Shown here: positions 19,284 to 26,894 of the stretch, in pieces
Layout of the letters: each line of letters opens with the position of its first letter
How positions within the stretch are numbered: position 1 is the stretch's first letter
Assembly: GCF_002101885.1 (NCBI RefSeq)
Contig: NZ_LQPS01000037.1
Span: 48,743 to 112,742 of the forward strand
DNA length: 64,000 nt
Source of the DNA: Mycolicibacter senuensis
GTDB taxonomy: Bacteria; Actinomycetota; Actinomycetes; Mycobacteriales; Mycobacteriaceae
Reading direction: 5' to 3'
The notes under the pieces: model-generated
Told to the model about the DNA's origin: nothing
The model's database searches: none
The model's input: only the letters and a program-made list of their open reading frames with translations
Program-made: the position numbers and the translations under genes

Positions 19284-20620
19284 CCGAGCACGGCAGTGCC
19301 GCCAAGGTGGAGATCCTGCCGGTCACCGGCATGGGCGAGTTCCGGCCGGGTGACGATCTGGCGGCCGCGCTGGCGCAGGCCGCACCGTGGCTGGCCGACG
19401 GCGACATCGTGGTCGTCACCAGCAAGGTGGTCTCCAAGTGCGAGGGCCGTATCGTTCCGGCGCCCCACGACCCCGAAGCGCGTGACGCGCTGCGCCGCCA
19501 ACTGGTCGAGGCCGAGGCGGTGCGCGTGCTGGCCCGCAAGGGCCGCACCTGGATCACCGAGAATCGGCTCGGCCTGGTGCAGGCCGCCGCCGGCGTGGAC
19601 GGCTCCAACGTCGGCTCCGACGAACTGGCGCTGCTGCCGGTGGATCCCGACGGCAGCGCTGCCAAGTTGCGCGCCCGGTTGGCCGAGCGGCTCGGTGTCG
19701 AGGTCGCGGTGCTGATCACCGACACCATGGGCCGCGCCTGGCGCCACGGGCAGATCGACGTCGCGATCGGGGCAGCGGGCCTGACCGTGCTCAACGGCTA
19801 CGCCGGCGCGGTCGACCGGCACGGCAATGCTCTGGTGGTCACCGAGGTGGCCGTCGCCGACGAACTGGCGGCGGCCGCCGATCTGGTCAAGGGCAAGCTC
19901 ACCGATGTCCCGGTGGCGGTGGTGCGCGGTGTCGTCAGCCCCGACAACGGATCCACCGCGGCCGCGCTGGTGCGCTCCGGTCCCGAGGACCTGTTCTGGC
20001 TCGGCACCGCCGAGGCCATCGAGGCCGGGCGCCGGCAAGCCCAGCTGTTGCGCCGCTCGGTGCGCGCGTTCTCCCCCGAACCGGTGCCGGCCGAGACGAT
20101 CAGCGATGCCATCGCCGAAGCGCTGACCGCCCCGGCGCCACACCACACCCGGCCGGCGCGGTTCGTCTGGCTGCAGAGCCCGGGCGTGCGCACCCGGCTG
20201 CTCGACGCCATGGCCGACAAGTGGCGCGCCGACCTGACCGGCGACGGCAAGTCCCCCGAGGCCGTCGAGGCCCGGGTCGCCCGCGGCCGGATCCTCTACG
20301 ACGCGCCCGAGGTCGTGATCCCGGTGATGGTGCCCGACGGCGCCCACCACTATCCCGACGCGGTCCGCACCGCCGCCGAGCAGACCATGTTCACCGTCGC
20401 GGTCGGCGCCGCCGTCCAGGCACTGCTGGTGGCGCTGGCGGTGCGCGACGTGGGCAGTTGCTGGATCGGCTCCACCATCTTCACACCGGAATTGGTACGG
20501 GCCGAGCTGGATCTGCCGGCGGATTGGGAACCGTTGGGCGCCATCGCCATCGGATACGCCACCGAGCCGCCCGAGCCGCGCCCGCCGGCCGCCGTCGATG
20601 ACCTGCTGGTACGTCGGTGA
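19280..20620 (+). CDS. fbiB: FbiB, coenzyme F420 gamma-glutamyl ligase and reductase
   Basis: Bifunctional 446-residue enzyme. The N-terminal CofE-like half (to about residue 245) adds the poly-gamma-glutamate tail using [22 protein letters not shown], then [20 protein letters not shown]. The C-terminal nitroreductase-like half binds FMN and F420 and reduces dehydro-F420-0; it begins at about [17 protein letters not shown] and contains [17 protein letters not shown] 19280 overlaps the fbiA stop by four bases and the 3' end overlaps the Nudix gene by four bases, so the three are cotranslated. Confidence 0.96.
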   Translation: MTEHGSAAKVEILPVTGMGEFRPGDDLAAALAQAAPWLADGDIVVVTSKVVSKCEGRIVPAPHDPEARDALRRQLVEAEAVRVLARKGRTWITENRLGLVQAAAGVDGSNVGSDELALLPVDPDGSAAKLRARLAERLGVEVAVLITDTMGRAWRHGQIDVAIGAAGLTVLNGYAGAVDRHGNALVVTEVAVADELAAAADLVKGKLTDVPVAVVRGVVSPDNGSTAAALVRSGPEDLFWLGTAEAIEAGRRQAQLLRRSVRAFSPEPVPAETISDAIAEALTAPAPHHTRPARFVWLQSPGVRTRLLDAMADKWRADLTGDGKSPEAVEARVARGRILYDAPEVVIPVMVPDGAHHYPDAVRTAAEQTMFTVAVGAAVQALLVALAVRDVGSCWIGSTIFTPELVRAELDLPADWEPLGAIAIGYATEPPEPRPPAAVDDLLVRR

Positions 20621-21165
20621 GCACGCACGACTCCGCCGTCGAGGCGCTGACGGGCTGGGCCGCACCGGATTCGGGGCAGGACGCGCTGCGCCACGCGGTG
20701 CTGGCGTTCCTGGCCGCCCGGCCCGATGCGTGTGCGCGTGAATGCGTGCCCGGCCACATCACCGCCTCGGCGCTGGTGCTCGACCACACCGGTGAGCGGG
20801 CGCTGCTGACGCTGCACCCGCGGGTCGGCCGCTGGCTGCAACTGGGCGGGCACTGCGAGGTCTCCGACGCCGACATCGTCGCCGCCGCCTTGCGGGAGGC
20901 CACCGAGGAGTCCGGTATCGCCGGGCTGCGGCTCGACCCGCGGCTGGCGGCCGTGCACGTGCATCCGGTGACCTGCTCGCTGGGGATTCCCACCCGGCAT
21001 CTGGACCTGCAGTTCGTGGCGCACGCACCGGCCGGCGCGCAGATCGGCATCAGTGCCGAATCGGTCGACCTGCGCTGGTGGCCGGTCGACGCGCTGCCGC
21101 CGGATGCCGACGACGCGCTGCGGTATCTGGTGGGGCGGGCGGTCGCGGATAGCCGCGCCCGTTGA
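20617..21165 (+). CDS. Nudix hydrolase
   Basis: A 182-residue Nudix-fold protein, expected to cleave a nucleoside diphosphate linked to another group. The Nudix helix is [20 protein letters not shown] followed by EESGI; the catalytic REATEE core is intact while the Glu normally seven residues before it is Ala. GTG 20617 overlaps the fbiB stop (GTGA), so it belongs to the F420 operon. A role in F420 or guanylate-intermediate housekeeping is possible but unproven. The stop lies inside an inverted repeat (21163-21219). Confidence 0.88.
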   Translation: MSTHDSAVEALTGWAAPDSGQDALRHAVLAFLAARPDACARECVPGHITASALVLDHTGERALLTLHPRVGRWLQLGGHCEVSDADIVAAALREATEESGIAGLRLDPRLAAVHVHPVTCSLGIPTRHLDLQFVAHAPAGAQIGISAESVDLRWWPVDALPPDADDALRYLVGRAVADSRAR

Positions 21166-21219
21166 CACTGCGCGTATGGCGGAAAAGTTCGAGAAGGGTG
21201 CGCCCTGAGCGCAGTGTCA
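21163..21219. terminator. Inverted repeat between convergent Nudix gene and manC
   Basis: TGACACTGCGC (21163-21173) and GCGCAGTGTCA (21209-21219) are perfect 11-base arms separated by 35 bases. The left arm includes the Nudix stop codon, and manC ends at 21235. A bidirectional terminator is likely, though the long loop and lack of a T-run are unusual. Confidence 0.5.
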
Positions 21220-21234
21220 GCGGGAGAACTGGGT

Positions 21235-22311
21235 TCAGATGTCGCTGGAGTAGCGGATCCCGCAGTCCGGAATCGACACCCCCGGCCACACCCGCGCCCC
21301 GCGCAGTAGTTCGCAGCGCGCCCCGATGTCGGCGCCGTCGCCGATCACCCCGTCGCGGATCAGTGCCCGCGGCCCGATCCGGGCCCCGAACCCGATGATC
21401 GAGCGTTCGATCACGCTGCCCGCCTCGACCTTCACGCCGTCGAAGATCACCGCTCCGTCCAGCCGCGCGCCGGGGCCGATCTCGGCGCCCCGACCGACGA
21501 CCGTGCCGCCGATCAGCACCGTGCCCGGCGCCACCGCGGCACCGTCGTGCACCAGCGACTCGCCGCGCCGGCCGCCCAGCGCCGGTGACGGCGCGATGCC
21601 GCGCACCAAATCCGCCGAGCCGCGCACGAAGTCCTCCGGGGTGCCCATGTCGCGCCAGTAGCTGGTGTCGACGTAGCCGTAGACGCTGAAGTCCCCGTCC
21701 GACAACAGCGCCGGGAACACCTCGCGCTCCACCGAGACCGCCCGGCCGCGCGGAATGCGGTCGATGACGTTGCGGGACAACACGTAGCAGCCGGCGTTGA
21801 TCTGGTCGGTGGGCGGGTCCTCGGTCTTCTCCAGGAATGCGGTGACCCGGCCGTCGTCGGTGGGCACACACCCGAATGCGCGCGGGTCGCCCACCCGTAC
21901 CAGATGCAGGGTGGCCTGCGCCTGATGCTCACGGTGGTAGGCGTACAGCTCGGCCAGGTCCGCCCCGGAGAGCACGTCGCCGTTGAACACCATCGCGGTG
22001 TCGTGGCGCAGCTTGGGCGCGACGTTGGCGATGCCGCCGCCGGTGCCCAGCGGCTCGTCCTCGGTCACGTAGTCGATCTGCAGGCCCAGCGCGGACCCGT
22101 CGCCGAATTCTTGCGCGAACACCGCCGGCTTGTAGGAGGTGCTGAGGATGACGTGCTCGATGCCGGCCGCAGCGATCCGCGACAGCAGGTGCGTCACGAA
22201 GGGCAGGCCGGCGGTCGGCAGCATCGGCTTGGGCGCCGACAGCGTCAGCGGCCGCAGCCGGGTGCCTTTGCCGCCGACCAGGACGACGGCGTCGACTTGG
22301 CTGAGTGTCAC
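21235..22311 (-). CDS. manC: Mannose-1-phosphate guanylyltransferase
   Basis: Makes GDP-mannose from mannose-1-phosphate and GTP, the donor for PIM/LM/LAM and glycoprotein mannosylation. The 358 residues contain the nucleotidyltransferase signature LVGGKGTRLRPLTLSAPKPM near residues 10-29, FNGDVLSG (metal Asp), and a C-terminal left-handed beta-helix of hexapeptide repeats. GTG 22311 overlaps the wbbL stop by four bases. The homologue Rv3264c is called manB or manC in different sources. With manA and manB in the same window the whole fructose-6-phosphate to GDP-mannose route is present. Confidence 0.95.
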   Translation of the reverse strand: MTLSQVDAVVLVGGKGTRLRPLTLSAPKPMLPTAGLPFVTHLLSRIAAAGIEHVILSTSYKPAVFAQEFGDGSALGLQIDYVTEDEPLGTGGGIANVAPKLRHDTAMVFNGDVLSGADLAELYAYHREHQAQATLHLVRVGDPRAFGCVPTDDGRVTAFLEKTEDPPTDQINAGCYVLSRNVIDRIPRGRAVSVEREVFPALLSDGDFSVYGYVDTSYWRDMGTPEDFVRGSADLVRGIAPSPALGGRRGESLVHDGAAVAPGTVLIGGTVVGRGAEIGPGARLDGAVIFDGVKVEAGSVIERSIIGFGARIGPRALIRDGVIGDGADIGARCELLRGARVWPGVSIPDCGIRYSSDI

Positions 22312-23192
22312 GGGCGTCCCCTCGTCAGTTTGCGGCGAGCGTTTCGCACCGCCAGGTGTGAGCGCACCGCCAGCGCCCCCCGCATGGCCGCGCGCAGCGG
22401 CGCTCGCCACCATCCGGTGTGCCGGTCGGCCAGATAGGTGTAGGTGCTGCGGTGGTGCGCCGCCAGGTTGGCCGCCGGGTCCTTGCCGGTGGCGTGACCC
22501 TTCTGGTGCAGCACTTCGGCCCCCGGAACGTAGACGTTGAGCCAGCCGGCCCGGCCCAGCCGGTCTCCCAGATCCACGTCTTCCATGTAGAGGAAGTAGC
22601 GCTCGTCAAAGCCGCCGATCGCGTCGAAGGCGGCCCGGCGCACCAGTAGGCAGGCACCCGACAGCCACCCCACCGGGCGTTCGCTGGGTTCCAGACGTTC
22701 CTGCCGGTAACCGCGCGACCACGGGTTGTTCCGCCACAGCGGGCCGATGACGGCGTGCATGCCGCCGCGGACGAGGCTCGGCAGCTGCCGCGCCGAGGGG
22801 TACACCGAGCCGTCGGGATCGCGGATCAGCGGGCCCAGCGTGGCCGCGTCCGGCCAGCGGGCGGCCGCCTCCAGCAGCGCGTCGATGCTGCCCGGCCCCC
22901 ACTGCACGTCGGGATTGGCCACGATAAGGAATTCACCGCATTCGTCGTTGCCGGCGAGCTTGGACACCGCCCGGTTGACCGCTCCCCCATAACCCAGGTT
23001 CGCCCCGGTGACCAGCAGTTCGACATTGGGATAGCGCTGTACGGCTTCCTGCGGCGCACCGTCGGTCGAGCCGTTGTCAGCCATCACCACCTGCACCGGG
23101 CGGTCGGTGGCCAAGGACAAAGATGCCAGGAAGCGGTCCAGATGCCATCCCGGCGAATAGGTCACCGTCACCACCGGCAGGGCCTCACTCAC
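22308..23192 (-). CDS. wbbL: WbbL, rhamnosyltransferase of the arabinogalactan linker
   Basis: GT2 glycosyltransferase that adds rhamnose to GlcNAc-PP-decaprenol, forming the linker between peptidoglycan and arabinogalactan. About 294 residues. VVTVTYSPGWHLDRFLASLS at the N-terminus, VVMADNGSTDGAPQEAV and IVANPDVQWGPGSIDALLEA (metal-binding Asp) and the LYMEDVDLGDRL motif identify the family. GTG 23192 gives an N-terminus matching the M. tuberculosis protein (Rv3265c). It lies ten bases after rmlD and overlaps manC. Confidence 0.95.
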   Translation of the reverse strand: MSEALPVVTVTYSPGWHLDRFLASLSLATDRPVQVVMADNGSTDGAPQEAVQRYPNVELLVTGANLGYGGAVNRAVSKLAGNDECGEFLIVANPDVQWGPGSIDALLEAAARWPDAATLGPLIRDPDGSVYPSARQLPSLVRGGMHAVIGPLWRNNPWSRGYRQERLEPSERPVGWLSGACLLVRRAAFDAIGGFDERYFLYMEDVDLGDRLGRAGWLNVYVPGAEVLHQKGHATGKDPAANLAAHHRSTYTYLADRHTGWWRAPLRAAMRGALAVRSHLAVRNARRKLTRGRP

Positions 23193-23202
23193 GGCGTAGA
23201 GG

Positions 23203-24069
23203 CTATCTGGCCACTGCGGCGGCCAACGCATCGCGCCATGGGCGCAGCGGCGTCAGGCCGGCCCGCGCCGAGTCGACCCCCGACAACGCGGAGTAGGCCG
23301 GCCGGGCCGCCGGGCGCGGGTTGGCGGCGCTGCTGACCGGACGCACCCGGCCGGGATCGGCGCCGAGCGCGGTGAACACCGCGCAGGCCTGTTCGTAGCG
23401 GCTCGCCGCGCCGGCGTTGGCGGCGTGCAGCAGTCGCGCGGCCGGCCACGCCTCGGCCAGCCGCAGCAGCGCGTCGGCCAGGTCCCCGACGTAGGTCGGT
23501 GAGCCGATCTGGTCGTCGACCATGTCGACTGTCGCATCGGTCTCGGCGCGGGCCCGCATCACCGCGACGAAGTCCGACCCGCCCGCGGCGCCGGTGTAGA
23601 CCCAGGCGGTGCGCACCACCAGGGAGTCCGGTGACCCCGCCAGCACCGCCTGCTCGCCGGCCAGTTTGGTTTCGCCGTAGACACTGAGCGGCCGGGTCGG
23701 GTCCCCCGGCTCGTACGGCCGCGGCGGGGCGCCGCCGAAGTCACCGTCGAAGACATAGTCGGTGGAGATGTGGATCAACCGGGCGCCGGCCCGCGCGCAG
23801 GCGGCGGCCAGGTGGCCCGGCCCGGCGGCGTTGACGGCGTGGGCGCGGTCGGTGTCGGTCTCGGCGGCGTCGACCTGGGTATAGGCAGCACAGTTGACCA
23901 GCACGTCCCCGGCGCGCAGGTCGACGGCGTCGACGGCGTCGGGATCGGTGATGTCGCACTGCGCCGAGGACAGCGCCAGCACGTCTCGGCCCGCCTCGGC
24001 GGCGCGGCCGGTCAGGAAACGGCCGACCTGGCCGCGGGCTCCGGTGATGACGATCCGGGTCACTGTCAC
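23203..24069 (-). CDS. rmlD: dTDP-4-dehydrorhamnose reductase
   Basis: Final step of dTDP-L-rhamnose synthesis, reducing dTDP-4-keto-rhamnose with NADPH. The 288-residue SDR-fold protein has the nucleotide loop ITGARGQVGRFL near residue 8, VNCAAYTQVDAAE, ISTDYVFDG and the catalytic YGETK. GTG 24069 is used; GTG 24063 is possible. The product is the donor used by WbbL, encoded directly downstream. Confidence 0.95.
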   Translation of the reverse strand: MTVTRIVITGARGQVGRFLTGRAAEAGRDVLALSSAQCDITDPDAVDAVDLRAGDVLVNCAAYTQVDAAETDTDRAHAVNAAGPGHLAAACARAGARLIHISTDYVFDGDFGGAPPRPYEPGDPTRPLSVYGETKLAGEQAVLAGSPDSLVVRTAWVYTGAAGGSDFVAVMRARAETDATVDMVDDQIGSPTYVGDLADALLRLAEAWPAARLLHAANAGAASRYEQACAVFTALGADPGRVRPVSSAANPRPAARPAYSALSGVDSARAGLTPLRPWRDALAAAVAR

Positions 24070-24182
24070 TTAACCGCCACTCCTCCACATCGCTTCGGCC
24101 CTGCGCCGTCGCCGGCGGCCCAAGTCTGGCACGCCGACCGCGGCTACCGCCGATACGGCAGTGACGCAAGTAGCCTGTTGTG

Positions 24183-25652
24183 ATGCCTGCGCAACGTGTG
24201 ATTCGTGTGATCGCGACCGTGGCAGCCGTCGTCATCGTGCTGGGGACCGGGGTGGCCTGGAGCCAGGTCCGGTCCTTCGAAGACGGCATCTTCCACGTCG
24301 CGTCACTGGCCCTGGGCCAAGGCGGATCCGACGGCGCGGTCGACATCCTGCTGGTCGGGATGGACAGCCGCACCGACGCGCACGGCAACCCACTGACACC
24401 GGAGGAGCTGGCGGCGTTGCGGGTCGGCGACGACGACGCCACCAACACCGACACCATCATCCTGGTCCGCATCCCCAACAACGGGAAGTCGGCCACCGCG
24501 ATCTCGATCCCCCGCGACTCCTACGTGGCGGCGCCCGGACTGGACAAGACCAAGATCAACGGCGTCTACGGCGCCACCCGGCTGGAGACCGCCGACGCGT
24601 TCGTCGAAACCGGGATGGACCCGATCCAGGCCCAGGCCCGCGGCACCCAGGCCGGCCGGGAGGCGCTGATCCAGACGGTGGCCGAACTGACCGGGGTCAC
24701 CGTCGACCATTACGCCGAGATCGGTCTGCTGGGCTTCTCGCTGATCACCGACGCGCTCGGCGGCGTCGACGTCTGCCTGCGGGAGCCGGTGTACGAAGAG
24801 CTCTCCGGCGCAAATTTCCCGGCCGGCTGGCAGCGGCTCGGCGGCGCGGAGGCGTTGAGCTTCGTGCGGCAGCGCCACGAGCTGCCACACGGCGACCTGG
24901 ACCGGGTGCGCCGCCAGCAGGCGGTGATGGCGTCGCTGGCCCACAAGGTCATCTCCGGAAAGACGCTGTCGAGCCCGGCCACCCTGTCGCGGCTGCAGGC
25001 GGCGGTGCAGCGGTCGGTGGTGCTGTCGGAGGGCTGGGACGTGCTGGATTTCATCACCCAGCTGCAGGATCTGGCGGGCGGCAAAGTCGCGTTCGCCACC
25101 ATCCCGGTGCTCGAGGAGTCCGGCTGGAGCGACGACGGCATGCAGAGTGTGGTCCGGGTCGATCCGGGCCAGGTGGCCGACTGGGTGGCCGGGCTGCTGC
25201 ATGACCAGGACGAGGGCAAGACCGAGCAGCTGGCCTACGAACCGGAGCACACCACCGCCAGCGTCTACAACGACACCGACATCAACGGCTTGGCCGCGGC
25301 GGTCTCGGGGGTGCTGCGGGCCAAGGGCTTCGGCACCGGCTCGGTCGGCAACAACGAGGCTGCCCGGGTGGCCGCCAGCCAGGTGCAGGCCGCCAGCACC
25401 GATGACCCCGGCGCGCAGGCGGTGGCCAAGGATCTCGGCGGACTGCCGGTGGTGTCCAACGAGTCGGTGCCCGCCGGTGCGGTGCGCGTGGTGCTGGCCG
25501 ACGACTACACCGGGCCGGGTTCGGGTCTGGGCGGCGGGGGCTACACCACGATGGCCGGCATCTCCGGCATCGAAGACGCCGGACTGCCCGAAATCGCGCC
25601 TCCACCACCGGTTCTGACCGCGGGTTCCGGCGACCCGCAATGCGTGAACTAA
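24183..25652 (+). CDS. lcp1: LytR-CpsA-Psr family ligase (Lcp1)
   Basis: Attaches arabinogalactan to the muramic acid of peptidoglycan. About 489 residues: one N-terminal membrane anchor (IRVIATVAAVVIVLGTGVAW), then the extracytoplasmic LCP domain with VDILLVGMDSRTDAHG, TNTDTIILVRIPNNG and SIPRDSYV carrying the conserved Asp and Arg residues, and a C-terminal LytR_C domain. ATG 24183 follows TAGCCT by six bases, compatible with a leaderless mRNA; GTG 24180 is in frame. It is the Rv3267 homologue, divergent from rmlD and wbbL, which make the linker it transfers. Confidence 0.93.
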   Translation: MPAQRVIRVIATVAAVVIVLGTGVAWSQVRSFEDGIFHVASLALGQGGSDGAVDILLVGMDSRTDAHGNPLTPEELAALRVGDDDATNTDTIILVRIPNNGKSATAISIPRDSYVAAPGLDKTKINGVYGATRLETADAFVETGMDPIQAQARGTQAGREALIQTVAELTGVTVDHYAEIGLLGFSLITDALGGVDVCLREPVYEELSGANFPAGWQRLGGAEALSFVRQRHELPHGDLDRVRRQQAVMASLAHKVISGKTLSSPATLSRLQAAVQRSVVLSEGWDVLDFITQLQDLAGGKVAFATIPVLEESGWSDDGMQSVVRVDPGQVADWVAGLLHDQDEGKTEQLAYEPEHTTASVYNDTDINGLAAAVSGVLRAKGFGTGSVGNNEAARVAASQVQAASTDDPGAQAVAKDLGGLPVVSNESVPAGAVRVVLADDYTGPGSGLGGGGYTTMAGISGIEDAGLPEIAPPPPVLTAGSGDPQCVN

Positions 25653-25662
25653 CGTCGGTGAG

Positions 25663-26442
25663 GTGACCAACCTCAGCTCGGCGATCCTTGATCCGATCGT
25701 GCGCGCCGATCCGGTGGGACCACGGATCACCTACTACGACGACGCCACCGGCGAACGCATCGAGTTGTCGGCGGCGACCCTGGCGAACTGGGCCGCCAAG
25801 ACCGGCAACCTGCTGCGTGATGAACTCGGCGCCGGTCCGGGCACCCGGGTGGCGGTATTGCTGCCGGCGCACTGGCAGACCGCGGCGGTGATGTTCGGGG
25901 TGTGGTGGATCGGCGCCGAGGTGCTGCTGAGTTCACGCAGCGGTCCCAGCTTCGCCTCTCCTGCGTCGGGGCTCGCTGAACCGCTGGAATCCGGCGGGGA
26001 CGCCGATATCGCCCTGTGCACCGCGGAGCGACTCGACGAGGCCGATGCGGCGGTGGCCGGCACCGGCGGTGAAGTCGTGGTGGCGTCGCTGGATCCGTTC
26101 GGCCGGCCGGCCGCGGACCTGCCGGTGGGCGTCACCGACTATGCGACGGCGGTCCGGGTGCACGGCGACCACCTCGACGCCGAGCGCTCCCCCGGCGCCG
26201 CCCTGGCCGGCTCGTCCGCCGACGAGGTGCTGGCATTGTGCGAGAAAGCGGCGGCCGCAACGGGTTTGACGGCATCGGATCGGGTGTGGTCGGCCAACGG
26301 CTGGCGCACCCCCGCCGAGCTGATCGACAACATGCTGGCGGTCTTCGCCGTGGGCGCCTCCCTGGTGCAGGTCGGCAATCCGGACCCGGACGTCCAGGAC
26401 CGTCGCCGCGAAACCGAAAAGGTGACCCGCACCCTGGGCTGA
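25663..26442 (+). CDS. TIGR03089-family protein (Rv3268 homologue)
   Basis: A 259-residue protein resembling the N-terminal part of acyl-adenylate-forming (AMP-binding) enzymes, for example YYDDATGERIELSAATLANWA and LGAGPGTRVAVLLPAHWQT, but lacking the ATP-binding signature and the C-terminal lid. Catalysis is therefore unlikely and a binding or regulatory role is possible. GTG 25663 lies ten bases after lcp1. It ends just before a long hairpin (26457-26514). Function unknown. Confidence 0.82.
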   Translation: MTNLSSAILDPIVRADPVGPRITYYDDATGERIELSAATLANWAAKTGNLLRDELGAGPGTRVAVLLPAHWQTAAVMFGVWWIGAEVLLSSRSGPSFASPASGLAEPLESGGDADIALCTAERLDEADAAVAGTGGEVVVASLDPFGRPAADLPVGVTDYATAVRVHGDHLDAERSPGAALAGSSADEVLALCEKAAAATGLTASDRVWSANGWRTPAELIDNMLAVFAVGASLVQVGNPDPDVQDRRRETEKVTRTLG

Positions 26443-26456
26443 AACGCCTTATCCGT

Positions 26457-26514
26457 CGAGTGCGCGGTTTGGTACGCATCCACCCGGCGTGTCGCGTACT
26501 GAACCGCACACTCG
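26457..26514. terminator. Long hairpin after the TIGR03089 gene
   Basis: CGAGTGCGCGGTT (26457-26469) pairs with AACCGCACACTCG (26502-26514) with one mismatch, and GTACGC (26472-26477) pairs with GCGTAC (26494-26499). The result is a stem of about 19 pairs. It probably ends lcp1-operon transcription before pacL1; similar palindromes are common between mycobacterial genes. Confidence 0.55.
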
Positions 26515-26550
26515 CCGCATTTTCACCGCCGTACCACCCCTGGCATTCAT

Positions 26551-26568
26551 GCATAGATGCTTATATGC
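26551..26568. promoter_or_regulatory. Candidate metal-responsive operator upstream of pacL1-ctpC
   Basis: GCATA-GATGCTTA-TATGC is an imperfect, AT-rich palindrome in an otherwise GC-rich region, 45 bases before pacL1. Such sites are typical of ArsR/SmtB-type metal sensors, but the regulator is not in the window. Confidence 0.4.
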
Positions 26569-26612
26569 TGATACCCTCGCTGACTAAGACGGACCCACGG
26601 AGGGGATGACTC

Positions 26613-26894
26613 ATGGCGGTACAGGGACTGCTGGCGAAGGCGGCCGGAACGGTGTTCACCGGGCTGGTCGGGGTCAGTGCCTACGAGCTGGCACGCAAGG
26701 CGCTGGAGAAGGCTCCGCTGCACGAAGCCGCGGTGACCGCCACCGAGTGGAGCCTGCGCGGCACCCGGCGAGCCGAAGAGGTCGCCGAGTCGGCGCGCCT
26801 CAAGGTGGCCGACGTCGTCGCCGAGGCACGCGAACGCATCGGCGAGGAGACCACCCCGCCGGCGGTGGCCGTCGCGCACGACCATGACCATTGA
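26613..26894 (+). CDS. pacL1: PacL1, P-ATPase-associated metal-binding chaperone (DUF1490)
   Basis: A 93-residue protein with an N-terminal hydrophobic segment (GTVFTGLVGVSAYELA), an Ala/Glu-rich helix and a His/Asp tail (VAHDHDH). In M. tuberculosis the homologue Rv3269 is a membrane-bound zinc-binding partner that clusters and stabilises CtpC through its C-terminal HDHDH-type motif. The tail here keeps alternating His-Asp but not the Asp-Leu that precedes it there. ATG 26613 has GGAGGGG upstream. The stop shares one base with ctpC. Confidence 0.9.
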   Translation: MAVQGLLAKAAGTVFTGLVGVSAYELARKALEKAPLHEAAVTATEWSLRGTRRAEEVAESARLKVADVVAEARERIGEETTPPAVAVAHDHDH

